The notes beneath the pieces were generated by a model, which was not told the origin of the DNA, made no database searches, and worked only from the letters and a program-made list of their open reading frames with translations. This document shows positions 13,468 through 26,578 of a stretch of 64,000 nucleotides of DNA, in pieces (position 1 is the first letter of the stretch; the number at the start of each line of letters is the position of its first letter). The DNA is from Flavonifractor sp. An10. Lineage in GTDB: Bacteria; Bacillota; Clostridia; Oscillospirales; Oscillospiraceae. Both the position numbers and the translations under genes were made by a program. Location: NCBI RefSeq assembly GCF_002161215.1, contig NZ_NFMB01000010.1, positions 124,001-188,000 on the forward strand, written 5' to 3'.

Positions 13468-14062
13468 AGTTCGTCTCCTCCTCTATCTGATCGTTTTCGG
13501 ACGGGATTGCGTAGAAGTCCTGCCCCCAGCGCAGGCGGACCTGTGACGCGCTGTCCGGGAACTGGAGGTAGAACAGATCCTTCGCCAGCTGTGCGTAGCC
13601 CAGCGGAACCTCTGCGGCGCGCAGGAGCTGGATCATCCCACGCAGATGCTGAGCAATCTCCCGTGTCTGTGCAGCGGTGGCCAGGGCGTTGAACCGCCGC
13701 TGGATGCTGCTGTCCGCTGGGTCCTCCCCTTGGGGTACCAGGCGACGTACCGCCTGACCAAGACCCACGCCCTGCCGGTTCATGTCATCCCCGGGCAGTG
13801 TGTGTCCCTGCTGGTGCAGGGCGTAGAGGGTCAGCGCCAGGTAGATCGCCCATTCCCCCTGGGTTGGCTTTCCCGTCTGACTCTCCAACTCCTCCGGCAT
13901 CCCCTCCAGGAAAATGCCCCAGAGCTCCGGCAGGTCGCCGGGGGCGCGCCCCACGCCCCGCCGCAGATGGGCCAGGGCCGCCTTTCTCGGGTGCTCCGGC
14001 AAATCCCGCAGCCAGCGCAGACGCCGGGCCACATATTGCTCGATCCGCTGTGCCTGTGACAT
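13460..14062 (-). CDS. casB: Cas11e (Cse2/CasB), Cascade small subunit
   Basis: Cse2 forms the dimeric belly of Cascade that stabilises the displaced strand. The 200-aa alpha-helical product (MSQAQRIEQYVARRL...) has the family segment SIQRRFNALATAAQTREIAQ and ends with YGQDFY-like WGQDFYAIP. The frame stays open upstream, but the ATG at 14062 has AGGTGG 6 bases ahead and lies 2 bases after the cas8e stop, so it is chosen as the start. Confidence 0.95.
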   Translation of the reverse strand: MSQAQRIEQYVARRLRWLRDLPEHPRKAALAHLRRGVGRAPGDLPELWGIFLEGMPEELESQTGKPTQGEWAIYLALTLYALHQQGHTLPGDDMNRQGVGLGQAVRRLVPQGEDPADSSIQRRFNALATAAQTREIAQHLRGMIQLLRAAEVPLGYAQLAKDLFYLQFPDSASQVRLRWGQDFYAIPSENDQIEEETNYG

Positions 14063-14064
14063 GC

Positions 14065-18551
<4,487 letters not shown>

Positions 18552-19009
18552 TGTTAAGCAGACCACCCGCCATTCTGCACAATTCTGAAAAGTCCAGTTA
18601 GTTACCCTAGCGTCTAATTCAGGACTAAGGTCAAGGGCCTTTGGCCGATACAGTTCAGATCTCAGCTAACTTTTTTGTATGAGTTTAAGTCCGCTTCCTC
18701 TGCTTCTTCATATACCACAAATTGCTCGGCACCTCCCGAACATGAAGCAGACCGCTTCTGACGGAACCGTTTCCCTGGTTCATCCTTCGCTCTATCCGCC
18801 CGCCGCCTCTATTATGAGGCGAATATTTTCCATAGATTGTGGTGATATTTTCCCTCGTGAAATGCATTTCTGCAAGGCACAAGATATAAAAGGGGTGATA
18901 AACTTTCATATCTATCCAGCCTGATCAGTTTGGGTGCGGTAATCAAAAATTCAAAATATTATCAATTATTTATCGGAAACCACAATCCGATCTATTTCGC
19001 CACACATTG
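18552..19009. other. Non-coding, AT-rich spacer upstream of the cas operon
   Basis: I see no supported gene here. The short open frames lack ribosome-binding sites and family sequence. Base composition is lower in GC than the flanks. The segment ends at a third copy of the island's terminal repeat. Confidence 0.5.
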
Positions 19010-19056
19010 GGGGGATGCGAAATTGCGGCACCCGGGATTAATCCCGGGTGCCGCAA
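19010..19056 (+). repeat. Internal copy of the island's left-end repeat
   Basis: Preceded by TG, it reads GGGGGATGCGAAATTGCGG and then a hairpin with 12-bp arms (19025-19036, 19043-19054). It has two substitutions against the left end at 6182 and the same orientation. The CRISPR-Cas locus is therefore bracketed by two direct copies, 12.8 kb apart. Confidence 0.75.
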
Positions 19057-19111
19057 GCTATGGCATCTGCTTTCTAGCTTGTATACTCTTTGCACTTTAT
19101 GTATAGCTCTC

Positions 19112-20707
19112 TTATAGCTCATTTTTTATTAGCAAGTTAAACAGCTCTAGCACAAGAAAGTCACATTGCATCGCAGGTAAAATCTTTTTATCGAAGTTAT
19201 CGTTCACTTGCCTTATGACGGTCTTGTCCAATGTCTGTTCAACCGTGGTGCCAACTGCGGATGTTGCTGCGCCAATTCCTTCGCTCAGAGCGCCAATCCC
19301 ATACATTGCTGCACCGCCTATTTTTTTGCCAAGGGAGAGAATGGGTGGTGGCCCAATCTTAATTTCCCAGGGGTTCGCTCTGGGAGACTTCGTTTCCCAG
19401 AGCGATGCAGCCCCTTCTTTGGCAGAGCTTGAAAAATCCCCGACGGCTTCGCTCAACTTTTGCGAAAGATAGTCCTGCCTGCTTTTAGGGCTATGGCCCT
19501 TCTGCCATGTTTCTATATCTTTTCCTTTGACACTGCTCATTCCAGAATTTTTATAGACCTCAACAATTTCTTCGCGCAAATTGTCATTGATATCAGGAAT
19601 GGGGGAATAGTCTAAATAGATATAGGCTCCACTATATTCACTGCGAAGGATCCGAAAGTTGTATTTGCCTTTGTATATTGGCTTTTGGGCCACATTCTTC
19701 GCATCATTTGCCTCCTTTGAGGACGGGAAATAAATACAGTATTGACACCCATTCGGAGTGTCGGCAACCTCAACATTTATATCGAATAATTTGACTCGAA
19801 GTGCATTCGCACTTTTCTTTTCTATGCTGCTTTGAGGAGGAGATATGTAGACACGCAAACCCTGGACACCGATCTGTTCTGATGACGACGGCGTGTTAGA
19901 TTCATACGTTGAAGTATCTTCTTGATATTCCTTCAGCTTAATATCGTTCAAATCAAAATCCGCGAAATCTGGTCGATACTTTCCGTTTATAAAATATTCT
20001 GCGCCCATATTATCAGCTTCCCACAAAACGTTCTCTCTTATTTCCCTCCGCTTTACAGCAGAGATCGGAAGATAGTCCAAGAGTTCCTGCATGTTGGGAG
20101 GAATGTTCCCTTTTTCAAGGCATCCGTCGATGGCACACAACTCAAATGCACACCTACAAAACGCATTTGGGTGACTTGCTTTCTCGAGCTGTTCTTTTTC
20201 AAACTTACTCTCCGGCGTACGCGCATGCAAAAGGCCAAGTATGCTTCGCCGGTATTTTTGAAAATCTTCTGTTTTGTTATTTTGAGATTTGTACTCGCTC
20301 AGAAAGTGTTGGAGGACTGCAATTTCTTCTGGTTCAAAGCTGTCAATTTCTTCTTGCAGTTTTATTTTGCTAACACAGGTGTGGTATAACTCTTTTATGA
20401 CTTTATTAAGGTTCCCTATGAGAACCATATTTTGGTTCAACTTCTTGTTTAGATCCCTATAATTTTTTAGATATACTATCATAAAGAGCTGTTGAATCTG
20501 ATTCAAAGATATGATGTCGGAGATCATCATCTTTCTGTCACCGGAGCCAAACGTTACCGCCCTCAGTAGGTTGTGGTACCATTTTTCACGTTTGACCCGC
20601 TGAAAATCATTGCTCTGCAAGTTAAAAATCTGGCGCCACGCCGCCTCTATATCCTCCATCGTCAATTTATTCACATCTACGTGGATATCGTTTATCGTAC
20701 ACTTCAT
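19112..20707 (-). CDS. Unrecognised 531-aa protein, third gene of the WYL operon
   Basis: Not recognised. The N-terminal 250 residues look mostly alpha-helical and charged; the segment around FCRCAFELCAIDG...LDYLPISAVKRREI recalls TerB-like helical domains, a weak resemblance only. Residues about 280-400 are predicted mixed beta with a possible compact domain (LRVYISPPQ..., YNFRILRSEYSGAYIYLDY). The C-terminus holds a Gly/Ala-rich stretch (IGGAAMYGIGALSEGIGAA) that could insert in a membrane or form an amphipathic helix. ATG 20707 is preferred because GGAGGAG precedes it; ATG 20725 would add six residues. It follows the 455-aa gene by 21 bases, so is co-transcribed with it. GC content is lower than in the flanking core genes, consistent with transfer. 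Confidence 0.7.
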   Translation of the reverse strand: MKCTINDIHVDVNKLTMEDIEAAWRQIFNLQSNDFQRVKREKWYHNLLRAVTFGSGDRKMMISDIISLNQIQQLFMIVYLKNYRDLNKKLNQNMVLIGNLNKVIKELYHTCVSKIKLQEEIDSFEPEEIAVLQHFLSEYKSQNNKTEDFQKYRRSILGLLHARTPESKFEKEQLEKASHPNAFCRCAFELCAIDGCLEKGNIPPNMQELLDYLPISAVKRREIRENVLWEADNMGAEYFINGKYRPDFADFDLNDIKLKEYQEDTSTYESNTPSSSEQIGVQGLRVYISPPQSSIEKKSANALRVKLFDINVEVADTPNGCQYCIYFPSSKEANDAKNVAQKPIYKGKYNFRILRSEYSGAYIYLDYSPIPDINDNLREEIVEVYKNSGMSSVKGKDIETWQKGHSPKSRQDYLSQKLSEAVGDFSSSAKEGAASLWETKSPRANPWEIKIGPPPILSLGKKIGGAAMYGIGALSEGIGAATSAVGTTVEQTLDKTVIRQVNDNFDKKILPAMQCDFLVLELFNLLIKNEL

Positions 20708-20728
20708 CTTTTGTCTCCTCCCCACACC

Positions 20729-22096
20729 TCAAAACTTCAATTGGGCTGTTTTGTTGACCTCTTCTGTTAATCTGTCCAGATTTTCCTGCGTTTGGGCTTT
20801 TTGCCGTTCAACACTGCGGATCATAGTTATTGCCACCTGCGCAGTCTTCGCAGTTTCGGCCGAGGCCATGGCCAGTTCCAGTCGGGCTTTTCTAACGCCC
20901 ATCATCCAATCCGTAGATCCGGCTACCGCAAAGCGGACCACTCCAACATAATTGACGCGGAGGACAAACATCCCGATATTTCCGCCGGAGCGGACAGCGG
21001 CATCCGCCAGGTCTATCACTTCCATAACCCCTGTTGAAATGGTCAGCATGCGGACGATCGTGCGGTTTTTGATGGGGAGCGTATTTTTCCAGTTGACCTT
21101 ATGGAGGTCACCTATGCGCCTGACCTCATTTTCCTTGATTTCGCTAAACAGCCTCCGAATAAAATAGAACGCTCTCACAACACACTCATTTACAACCACC
21201 GGCAACGCCTGCCGTCCGAGCTCATGGGCGACCCCTATTTCTGTGCGCAGGTCAAATTTGATGGGTTCGACCACATTGCCGCTCGCATTCCGCCTGCCCA
21301 GCAGCGTGCCGTTAAACAGCTTGGAGATCCAGACCGAAAACTCCTTATAACCATTTTCATTCATCTTTCGGAATATCGGCAAGGCAGATATCTCTTTTAA
21401 CAAGGAGACGATTGGCCCGGGAAGCCCTGTCCCCACCTTCCCCTCGACAATGGAGCCATAGGAGCCGGCCATGTCGCTGACCATATGGAAAACCCAGTTA
21501 ATGACACCAAAAATCAATTTTTCTGGAAGATTCTTTCCGAGCAGGACAAGGTCATTTTCCTCCTTCAATGGCACGACCAAAAAATGTCCGGCAACGTCTG
21601 TTCCATAAACATTGCTAGTAAATTGCGTTAACATAGAAAAAATTAAGCCAACCGGTGTAGGGTGGTGTGAAAAGTCGCGGAGGTGGTGCGCGAAGCCCCC
21701 TCCAAAAGCATGTGTGGCCTTGTCTGCGGCAATCGGGAAGTTTTCTTCCAGATATTTTACGGCTCCCGCCAAATCATCCCCGCCATATCCACACATTTGC
21801 GCTACCTTGACCACAAATTTCTCCACTTGTTTATTGCCCCACTGATTGGCGCGTTCTATTGAAAATTCACCGACCCAAAGTACATCAATGATTCCGGCAA
21901 CGATCCCGCTTGCTGCCGCTACGGCGTAATCGACACCGTCTGCGGTGTTTGTAAGCCGCCCAAGTTCTCCAAGTGTTTCATGATAGGCGGTCTCGAACTC
22001 AGTCACTTTCTGGTCATGGTTATCGGGAAAACACAAATCATACTGAACACAAAGGCCCTCACAATCGGCAGTATGGGTGTAATGAGTCGTATTCAT
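20729..22096 (-). CDS. Unrecognised 455-aa protein, second gene of the WYL operon
   Basis: Not recognised. A hydrophobic stretch at about residues 57-75 (AVAAASGIVAGIIDVLWVG) could be a membrane helix, and a second weaker one lies near 190-210 (KLIFGVINWVFHMV). A striking His-rich motif, FAHHLRDFSHHPTPVGLIFSM (about 133-153), could bind metal or be catalytic. The C-terminal 60 residues are a probable coiled coil (VERQKAQTQENLDRLTEEVNK). The start ATG at 22096 is preceded by GGAGAGGG and lies 4 bases after the WYL gene stop. The tight packing with a WYL regulator and position next to CRISPR-Cas suggest a defence role, which is inference from context only. Confidence 0.72.
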   Translation of the reverse strand: MNTTHYTHTADCEGLCVQYDLCFPDNHDQKVTEFETAYHETLGELGRLTNTADGVDYAVAAASGIVAGIIDVLWVGEFSIERANQWGNKQVEKFVVKVAQMCGYGGDDLAGAVKYLEENFPIAADKATHAFGGGFAHHLRDFSHHPTPVGLIFSMLTQFTSNVYGTDVAGHFLVVPLKEENDLVLLGKNLPEKLIFGVINWVFHMVSDMAGSYGSIVEGKVGTGLPGPIVSLLKEISALPIFRKMNENGYKEFSVWISKLFNGTLLGRRNASGNVVEPIKFDLRTEIGVAHELGRQALPVVVNECVVRAFYFIRRLFSEIKENEVRRIGDLHKVNWKNTLPIKNRTIVRMLTISTGVMEVIDLADAAVRSGGNIGMFVLRVNYVGVVRFAVAGSTDWMMGVRKARLELAMASAETAKTAQVAITMIRSVERQKAQTQENLDRLTEEVNKTAQLKF

Positions 22097-22100
22097 ACGG

Positions 22101-23051
22101 CTATCCCTCTCCTTCTATATAGTCCCCCTGGCTCCTCAGCCACATCTCAATCCCCTTGCCGAACACCTCAGCTTGGACAGTATAAGCTCCGTCGTGCTCC
22201 TCCAGGATCTCCGCCGTGGGGAGGCGGTCCAGTACCGACTCAATGGAGGGCCCGGTGTAGACAAACTTCACGGTCTGGAGCTTTCCGCCGTACATGAACT
22301 GCACCCGTTTGCGGAACTCTCCCTCCTCAAAGCGGCCGCGGTAGGGTACGACGAAATGTTCATTAAGCACTTGAAAACTCTTGATCCGGTCCAACCGGTA
22401 GATGGTGGGAAAGAGGTCATCCGGGTTCTCAAAGTCTGTCCTGTCCTCCAGGAATGCCGTTAGATAGAAATAGTACTCGGAGAACATGAGCCCCACCGGC
22501 TGAACCCGCCGGCTCACCAGCCTGGGCTCCTTCATACGCTCGTAGGTGATCTCCATGACCTGCCGGTGCTTCACCGCTTGACCGATCTCCCACAAACCGT
22601 CCAGGATGTGTTTCCCGTGATGGGGCTCCACATAGTGGTGCTTCTCATTGGCGATCAGCTCGGTGACGGCCCGCTTGCTCTCCTCCGGCACGCAGCAGTC
22701 GATCAGCTTGTCCAGGATGGGCATCATCTCGTCCCGCCGCATGGAGCGGCTCTCCAGCAGGATCTTGCACACCGCCAGGATTTCGCTGTTGCTCAGCCCC
22801 CTCGGCACACTGTTGACCAGCTTGTAGGCCCGCTCGCGGCGGTCATAGACCACATCCTGGGGCAGCCGCTGCTCGGCCAGGAAGCACCGCAGAGACTCGA
22901 TATCCCGCTGGATGCTCCGCACAGCCACCCCGTATTCCCCGGCCAGGGCAACCCGGTTCAGCCCCTCTCCGGAGAGCAGGCGGGCATAGATCGCCAGCAG
23001 ACGAGCAGACTTTGCCTCCGGCAGATAGTCCAAAGCACTCCCCTCCCTCAT
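22101..23051 (-). CDS. WYL-domain transcriptional regulator
   Basis: 316 aa. Residues about 15-70 form a DeoR/HTH_11-type winged helix (YARLLSGEGLNRVALAGEYGVAVRSIQRDIESL), and residues about 155-235 are a WYL domain (VMEITYERMKE..., VQPVGLMFSEYYFYLTAF), followed by a WCX-like C-terminus. WYL proteins bind nucleic acid or nucleotide ligands and commonly control phage-defence operons (BrxR, CapW). It is first in a three-gene minus-strand operon and faces the HTH gene at 23158 across a 106-base AT-rich intergenic region, so it probably autoregulates from there. Confidence 0.92.
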   Translation of the reverse strand: MREGSALDYLPEAKSARLLAIYARLLSGEGLNRVALAGEYGVAVRSIQRDIESLRCFLAEQRLPQDVVYDRRERAYKLVNSVPRGLSNSEILAVCKILLESRSMRRDEMMPILDKLIDCCVPEESKRAVTELIANEKHHYVEPHHGKHILDGLWEIGQAVKHRQVMEITYERMKEPRLVSRRVQPVGLMFSEYYFYLTAFLEDRTDFENPDDLFPTIYRLDRIKSFQVLNEHFVVPYRGRFEEGEFRKRVQFMYGGKLQTVKFVYTGPSIESVLDRLPTAEILEEHDGAYTVQAEVFGKGIEMWLRSQGDYIEGEG

Positions 23052-23157
23052 GCGCTTTCTGTCAATTTTTTATATTTTATAGATATAATAATCTCATTAT
23101 CAAGTCATGTCAATCGCTGTCTTTCTTGGGTAACATAGATCACAGCGAGGTGATGGC

Positions 23158-23391
23158 ATGAAGCCAGAATATGAACCGGAATACCGCCAGATCGGCCTGA
23201 AGATCGCCTACTACCGCAAGCTCCGGGGCCTGACCCAGGAGCAGCTTGCGGAAAAGGTGGAGCGCACCCCCGCCTTCATTGGCCATATCGAGGCCCCCAA
23301 TATCAGCAAGGCGGTCTCCCTGGATACGCTGTTTGACATCGCCTCGGTACTGGATGTGCCGGCCTACAAATTCCTTCTGTTTGATGAATAA
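23158..23391 (+). CDS. Small Xre/Cro-type HTH regulator
   Basis: 77 aa, essentially one lambda-repressor-type helix-turn-helix (IGLKIAYYRKLRGLTQEQLAEKVERTPAFIGHIE, then SLDTLFDIASVLDVP). A ribosome site (GAGGTG) precedes the ATG. It is divergent from the WYL operon and may share its operator region, or may regulate element functions. Its target cannot be told from sequence. Confidence 0.9.
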   Translation: MKPEYEPEYRQIGLKIAYYRKLRGLTQEQLAEKVERTPAFIGHIEAPNISKAVSLDTLFDIASVLDVPAYKFLLFDE

Positions 23392-23522
23392 GCTATTCTG
23401 ACTCTAGTGTAGCAGATCAAGAGGACATCTGTTGTCACTCTGGAAAATTCCACGGAAAATTGTCAAAAGTCGCGGCTGCCTGGCCAACAACACAAAAAAG
23501 CGCACTACGCAGGGAAAATTTT

Positions 23523-23567
23523 AGGCTGTCCCAAAAGTCTCAGGAGACTTTTGGGACAGCCTTTTTC
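23523..23567 (+). terminator. Strong intrinsic terminator
   Basis: Arms of 18 bases (23523-23540 and 23545-23562, perfectly complementary) with a 4-base loop, then a T-run. It terminates the plus-strand HTH gene; the two small minus-strand genes end just downstream. Confidence 0.85.
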
Positions 23568-23576
23568 TGCGCCTGC

Positions 23577-23693
23577 TCAGTCATGCGCTTCGATAAAGTG
23601 ATCGATGGCCGCGCACAGCAGGGCCACCGCCGCCGCCAGAACTGCTGCTGTCAGCTTTTCCAGCGCCTCTTTGCGGCAGTTCACCCGGTTCAC
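23577..23693 (-). CDS. Hydrophobic 38-aa small protein
   Basis: Begins with GTG overlapping the TGA of the preceding 30-aa frame (GGGGTGA). The product has a charged start and a membrane-spanning stretch (LTAAVLAAAVALLCAAIDHF). Translational coupling to the upstream small gene is the main argument that it is real. Function unknown; a small membrane peptide, possibly toxin-like or phage-like. Confidence 0.5.
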   Translation of the reverse strand: MNRVNCRKEALEKLTAAVLAAAVALLCAAIDHFIEAHD

Positions 23694-23782
23694 CCCGCCA
23701 CTGTGGCGCAGGCTTTCCGAAGCAGCTGGTCCAGCAACTCCATAAGCAGGGCCCGAAGCATAGTGAGAAGTGTTTTCAGCAT
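23690..23782 (-). CDS. 30-aa leucine-rich small protein
   Basis: ATG at 23782 is preceded by GGAAAGGAG at good spacing. The product (MLKTLLTMLRALLMELLDQL...) is an amphipathic leucine-rich helix with basic residues near its end. It overlaps the next small frame by 4 bases. Function unknown; similar tiny proteins are common in gut Firmicutes mobile elements. Confidence 0.5.
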   Translation of the reverse strand: MLKTLLTMLRALLMELLDQLLRKACATVAG

Positions 23783-23941
23783 GTGTTTGCGCTCCTTTCC
23801 CCCAAAATAGAAAGATACCGGAAAGCCACTGCTGCGCTGAACGGGCGGTACTTTCCGGCATCTCGTGAATATAATATATGGACAAAAGGGACAGGAAAAC
23901 CCAACAGGGGATTAAATAACCAAAGGGAGGTTTTGAAAGAA

Positions 23942-24172
23942 ATGTGGGACAGGAACGATCTTGCGCTTTTGGAATCGGAAAAGCTGGAGCGGCTCCCTGT
24001 CATGCTGACCCCGGCAGAGGCCATGGACATCCTGCACGTTGGGAAGAACACCATCTACCGTCTGCTGGCCTCCGGTGCCTTACAGGGCATCCGCATCGGG
24101 CGGAGCTGGCGGATCTCCGGAGATGCCCTGGAGTACTTTATGCTGGGCGTCCCCGATGACAATCTGCGCTAG
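23942..24172 (+). CDS. Excisionase-type HTH DNA-binding protein
   Basis: 76 aa with a MerR/HTH_17-like fold: LTPAEAMDILHVGKNTIYRLLASGALQGIRIGRSWRIS. Proteins of this family bend DNA as recombination directionality factors, or act as small regulators. The ATG at 23942 has GGGAGG 11 bases upstream; the frame continues upstream without family sequence. Its stop overlaps, tail to tail, the end of the minus-strand gene at 24169. It might be the directionality factor for the serine recombinase at 27322 (inference). Confidence 0.8.
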   Translation: MWDRNDLALLESEKLERLPVMLTPAEAMDILHVGKNTIYRLLASGALQGIRIGRSWRISGDALEYFMLGVPDDNLR

Positions 24173-25974
24173 AATTTTAGGATGTCAGGCGACACCTTGA
24201 GCACTGTCTCTTCTTTTCCATTGAGCTTTTTGCGGTAATCATAGCGGGCATATCCGCCGTTTGACGGCGTATACTGCGGCTGAATCAAGCGGTTTGGGAG
24301 CAGGCAGCTGTCCCGAAACTTTTTGGCTGAACAGCTCAGCAGGACGCCCTGTCGGCGGCAGAAATCCTGGAATGCGTCCCAGTAGGTCTGATACACCAGG
24401 TAGATTCCGTCCTGTTCCTGTCCAAATAGGACATTTGCATGCTTGGCCGGATTCTGGAGCAGCTGCTTCACAAATGCCGCAAAATGCGCCGTGGTTACTC
24501 CGCCGATTTCCCGGTAGAACGCCTGAATGAGTTTCTCCAGGCGTTCTACCTTTTCTCCTTTCTGCTCCAGTGTCGTACGCAGAAAATACAGAGTACCTAA
24601 CAGGCACGCCAGCTGGTCCTTTCGGGTCTCCTCGCCGGAGACCGCGCCGAGGTCAGCCAGTGCTCTCTGGCAACTTTCTCGGAGCCCTTTTTTCACCTTG
24701 GATGCCGGCTGGCTGTCGATGGCCCGCAAGCACAGGCGGTAATACTCCATGACAGCTTCATGTCCCTTGCGGGGAATACCCCAATTCCATCTCCTGCATA
24801 GGTCCTGGCAATTCTCCAAGGGTACATCGAGAGACAGGCACTGCTTTTTTGCATAGCTCCGTTTAGGCGGCAGGGCCGGGAGGAGGACCGACAGCCCGTA
24901 TCCGTTGCAGAGATAGTCCAGGTCCGCCTTTTTCAGGGCAATGACCGGCTCACCATCCTTGGTGATTCGGTATTCAATGGGATCAGAGGGCTCTTCCTGC
25001 TTTTTAAAGTTGAAAAGGACTGTTGGAAACCCCAAATTTGCCCAACTGCCGATAGGTGGCAGCCTGTCATAGCGGCATCTGAATTTACTATATTCAGCCC
25101 ATTCCTCCTCCCCCATCTCCTTCATCCAGTCCCGGAAGTCACACCAGTAATGCGCCTGCTGTTCCAACACCCACAGCCCTTGTGTATCCTCTTTGCCGTA
25201 TTCCTTGCTGGTATCGAGAAGGAGCTGCAGCACAAAGTCCGTGCTGTGCGGCAACTTGCACAGTGTAAAAAGCGCCTTACACAGGGAAAATACGGTGGCC
25301 GCAAACCAGATGCCATCCGTTGGATATTGCCGGATGGGCAGCAGATCATCCATATCTCTCCCGGGGTTCAACTCCGGCCTCAAAGCCCAAATACAACAAA
25401 ATCGCCCGTCGTGACCCCTTGCCCAGCCAGTGACTATTTCCCCACGCGCTTTGGAAAGAACACCGCATCGGCTTAATTCATCGATATAGCACGCAAAGAA
25501 CTCCTCCAGCTTCTGCCGTGGAAGCGTAATTTCATCGTTCCCTTTCTGACCCGCTCGGTTTCGGGCCTTATAAAAATATTCCGCGAGCTCCTCATAGGAG
25601 GTGATGGTATTATCCGTGTACAAAACACATTCCACCTTGTAATATCTCTCCTCCCCTTTCCCGCCCGCAATCGGTTTTGCTGTAAAAATCCAAAGGCCTT
25701 TCAGGAATGGGAACTTTCCGTTTTTCCCATTTTCCATATAATCAGACTCGCTTCCAGGGATAAAGAAATACCTGCACTTCTGCTTGTTGTTCCGGCTTTG
25801 GAGGCAGCCGGCACGGAACGCAAGCCCAACCTGCTTTGCCGCCTGTTTGGCTGCATAGGTGAGTTGGTCAAATTTCGCTGCGTTCAATCTGGCCTCGGCA
25901 TCTTTCTCTACATGATCCTCCTGTATATTCCGGATGATATCTCTACATTGAAGTTGCTTTTCCAGCGCCCGCAT
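24169..25974 (-). CDS. Unrecognised 601-aa mobile-element protein
   Basis: Not recognised. It is a soluble, Cys- and Trp-rich protein with no membrane segment or obvious nuclease or ATPase motif. The C-terminal about 85 residues (YLVYQTYWDAFQDFCRRQGV...FRDSCLLPNRLIQPQY...YDYRKKLNGKEETVLKV) look like a small domain that in other elements follows primase- or helicase-like proteins; this is a tentative recollection. ATG 25974 follows GGTGG by 5 bases; GTG 25986 is an alternative. It is single, converging on the excisionase-like gene, and sits between the defence operon and the mobilisation genes. Confidence 0.65.
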   Translation of the reverse strand: MRALEKQLQCRDIIRNIQEDHVEKDAEARLNAAKFDQLTYAAKQAAKQVGLAFRAGCLQSRNNKQKCRYFFIPGSESDYMENGKNGKFPFLKGLWIFTAKPIAGGKGEERYYKVECVLYTDNTITSYEELAEYFYKARNRAGQKGNDEITLPRQKLEEFFACYIDELSRCGVLSKARGEIVTGWARGHDGRFCCIWALRPELNPGRDMDDLLPIRQYPTDGIWFAATVFSLCKALFTLCKLPHSTDFVLQLLLDTSKEYGKEDTQGLWVLEQQAHYWCDFRDWMKEMGEEEWAEYSKFRCRYDRLPPIGSWANLGFPTVLFNFKKQEEPSDPIEYRITKDGEPVIALKKADLDYLCNGYGLSVLLPALPPKRSYAKKQCLSLDVPLENCQDLCRRWNWGIPRKGHEAVMEYYRLCLRAIDSQPASKVKKGLRESCQRALADLGAVSGEETRKDQLACLLGTLYFLRTTLEQKGEKVERLEKLIQAFYREIGGVTTAHFAAFVKQLLQNPAKHANVLFGQEQDGIYLVYQTYWDAFQDFCRRQGVLLSCSAKKFRDSCLLPNRLIQPQYTPSNGGYARYDYRKKLNGKEETVLKVSPDILKF

Positions 25975-25986
25975 AAGAACCACCAA

Positions 25987-26302
25987 ACCACAAAAATTTT
26001 TTATATTATATTTTCATTTCAACCAAATCTTATTATTAAAAGTTGAAGCGCCGTCTCACGTAAATCTTAAAATGGACGCATCTCCTTGCCATAAAAAATC
26101 AGACCTCCGGGGACAGAGCATATCATACGCACCCTATGTCCGGTGATACAACTGCCTCAAACGAACGGTGTTTACTTTTTCATGAGCATAGTACAGCGTC
26201 TTAACGGGGACCCTGGGTGAACACGATTGGCTCTTACATGGCCATGAGTTGTTCCCCTGGCGTAATGTAGACCCCATAAATCTATCTAAAGGAGTTTTTT
26301 AT
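25987..26302. other. Intergenic region upstream of mobilisation genes, candidate oriT
   Basis: A 316-base gap with no gene. Between 26190 and 26275 there are short inverted sequences (GGGGAC near 26205-26215 against GTTCCCC near 26249-26256, and a CATGGCCATG palindrome near 26237-26247). Directly ahead of MobC- and relaxase-like genes this is where an oriT is expected. No nic site can be assigned by eye. Confidence 0.3.
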
Positions 26303-26578
26303 ATGGGAAGTTCAAGAATTTATACCTTAAGAATACTCGTTTCCGACGACGAGAAATTAGCAGTTGAACATGCCGCAGCTGACTTTGGCAGCTGTGTCTC
26401 CGTCTACGTCAGGCACAGGCTACTCGATCAGGAAAAACCACAACTCACCGGAAAAGAACGTCAGAACACGGTTGCGGCACTCTGTAATCTGTGCAGGCTG
26501 ACCGGGGAAATTTCCGGCGAGGCGCTGCGGGCGGACATTGAAAAGGAGGTGGCCGAACTATGGCGACTTTTAGAGTGA
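26303..26578 (+). CDS. MobC-like relaxosome accessory protein
   Basis: 91 aa. The N-terminal part (YTLRILVSDDEKLAVEHAAADFG) resembles a ribbon-helix-helix segment as in MobC/relaxosome proteins, followed by a charged helical tail (GEALRADIEKEVAELWRLL). AAAGGAG lies 8 bases before the ATG at 26303. It overlaps the relaxase-like gene by 19 bases, the usual arrangement of mobilisation pairs. Confidence 0.65.
   Translation: MGSSRIYTLRILVSDDEKLAVEHAAADFGSCVSVYVRHRLLDQEKPQLTGKERQNTVAALCNLCRLTGEISGEALRADIEKEVAELWRLLE

Noticed and set aside
12148-13692. 514-aa plus-strand frame across cas5e-cas7e
   Set aside because: Antisense of well-supported cas genes, with proline- and arginine-rich shadow composition.
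18679-18924. 81-aa and 74-aa frames upstream of the cas operon
   Set aside because: No ribosome-binding site, no recognisable protein sequence and overlapping on both strands; treated as non-coding.
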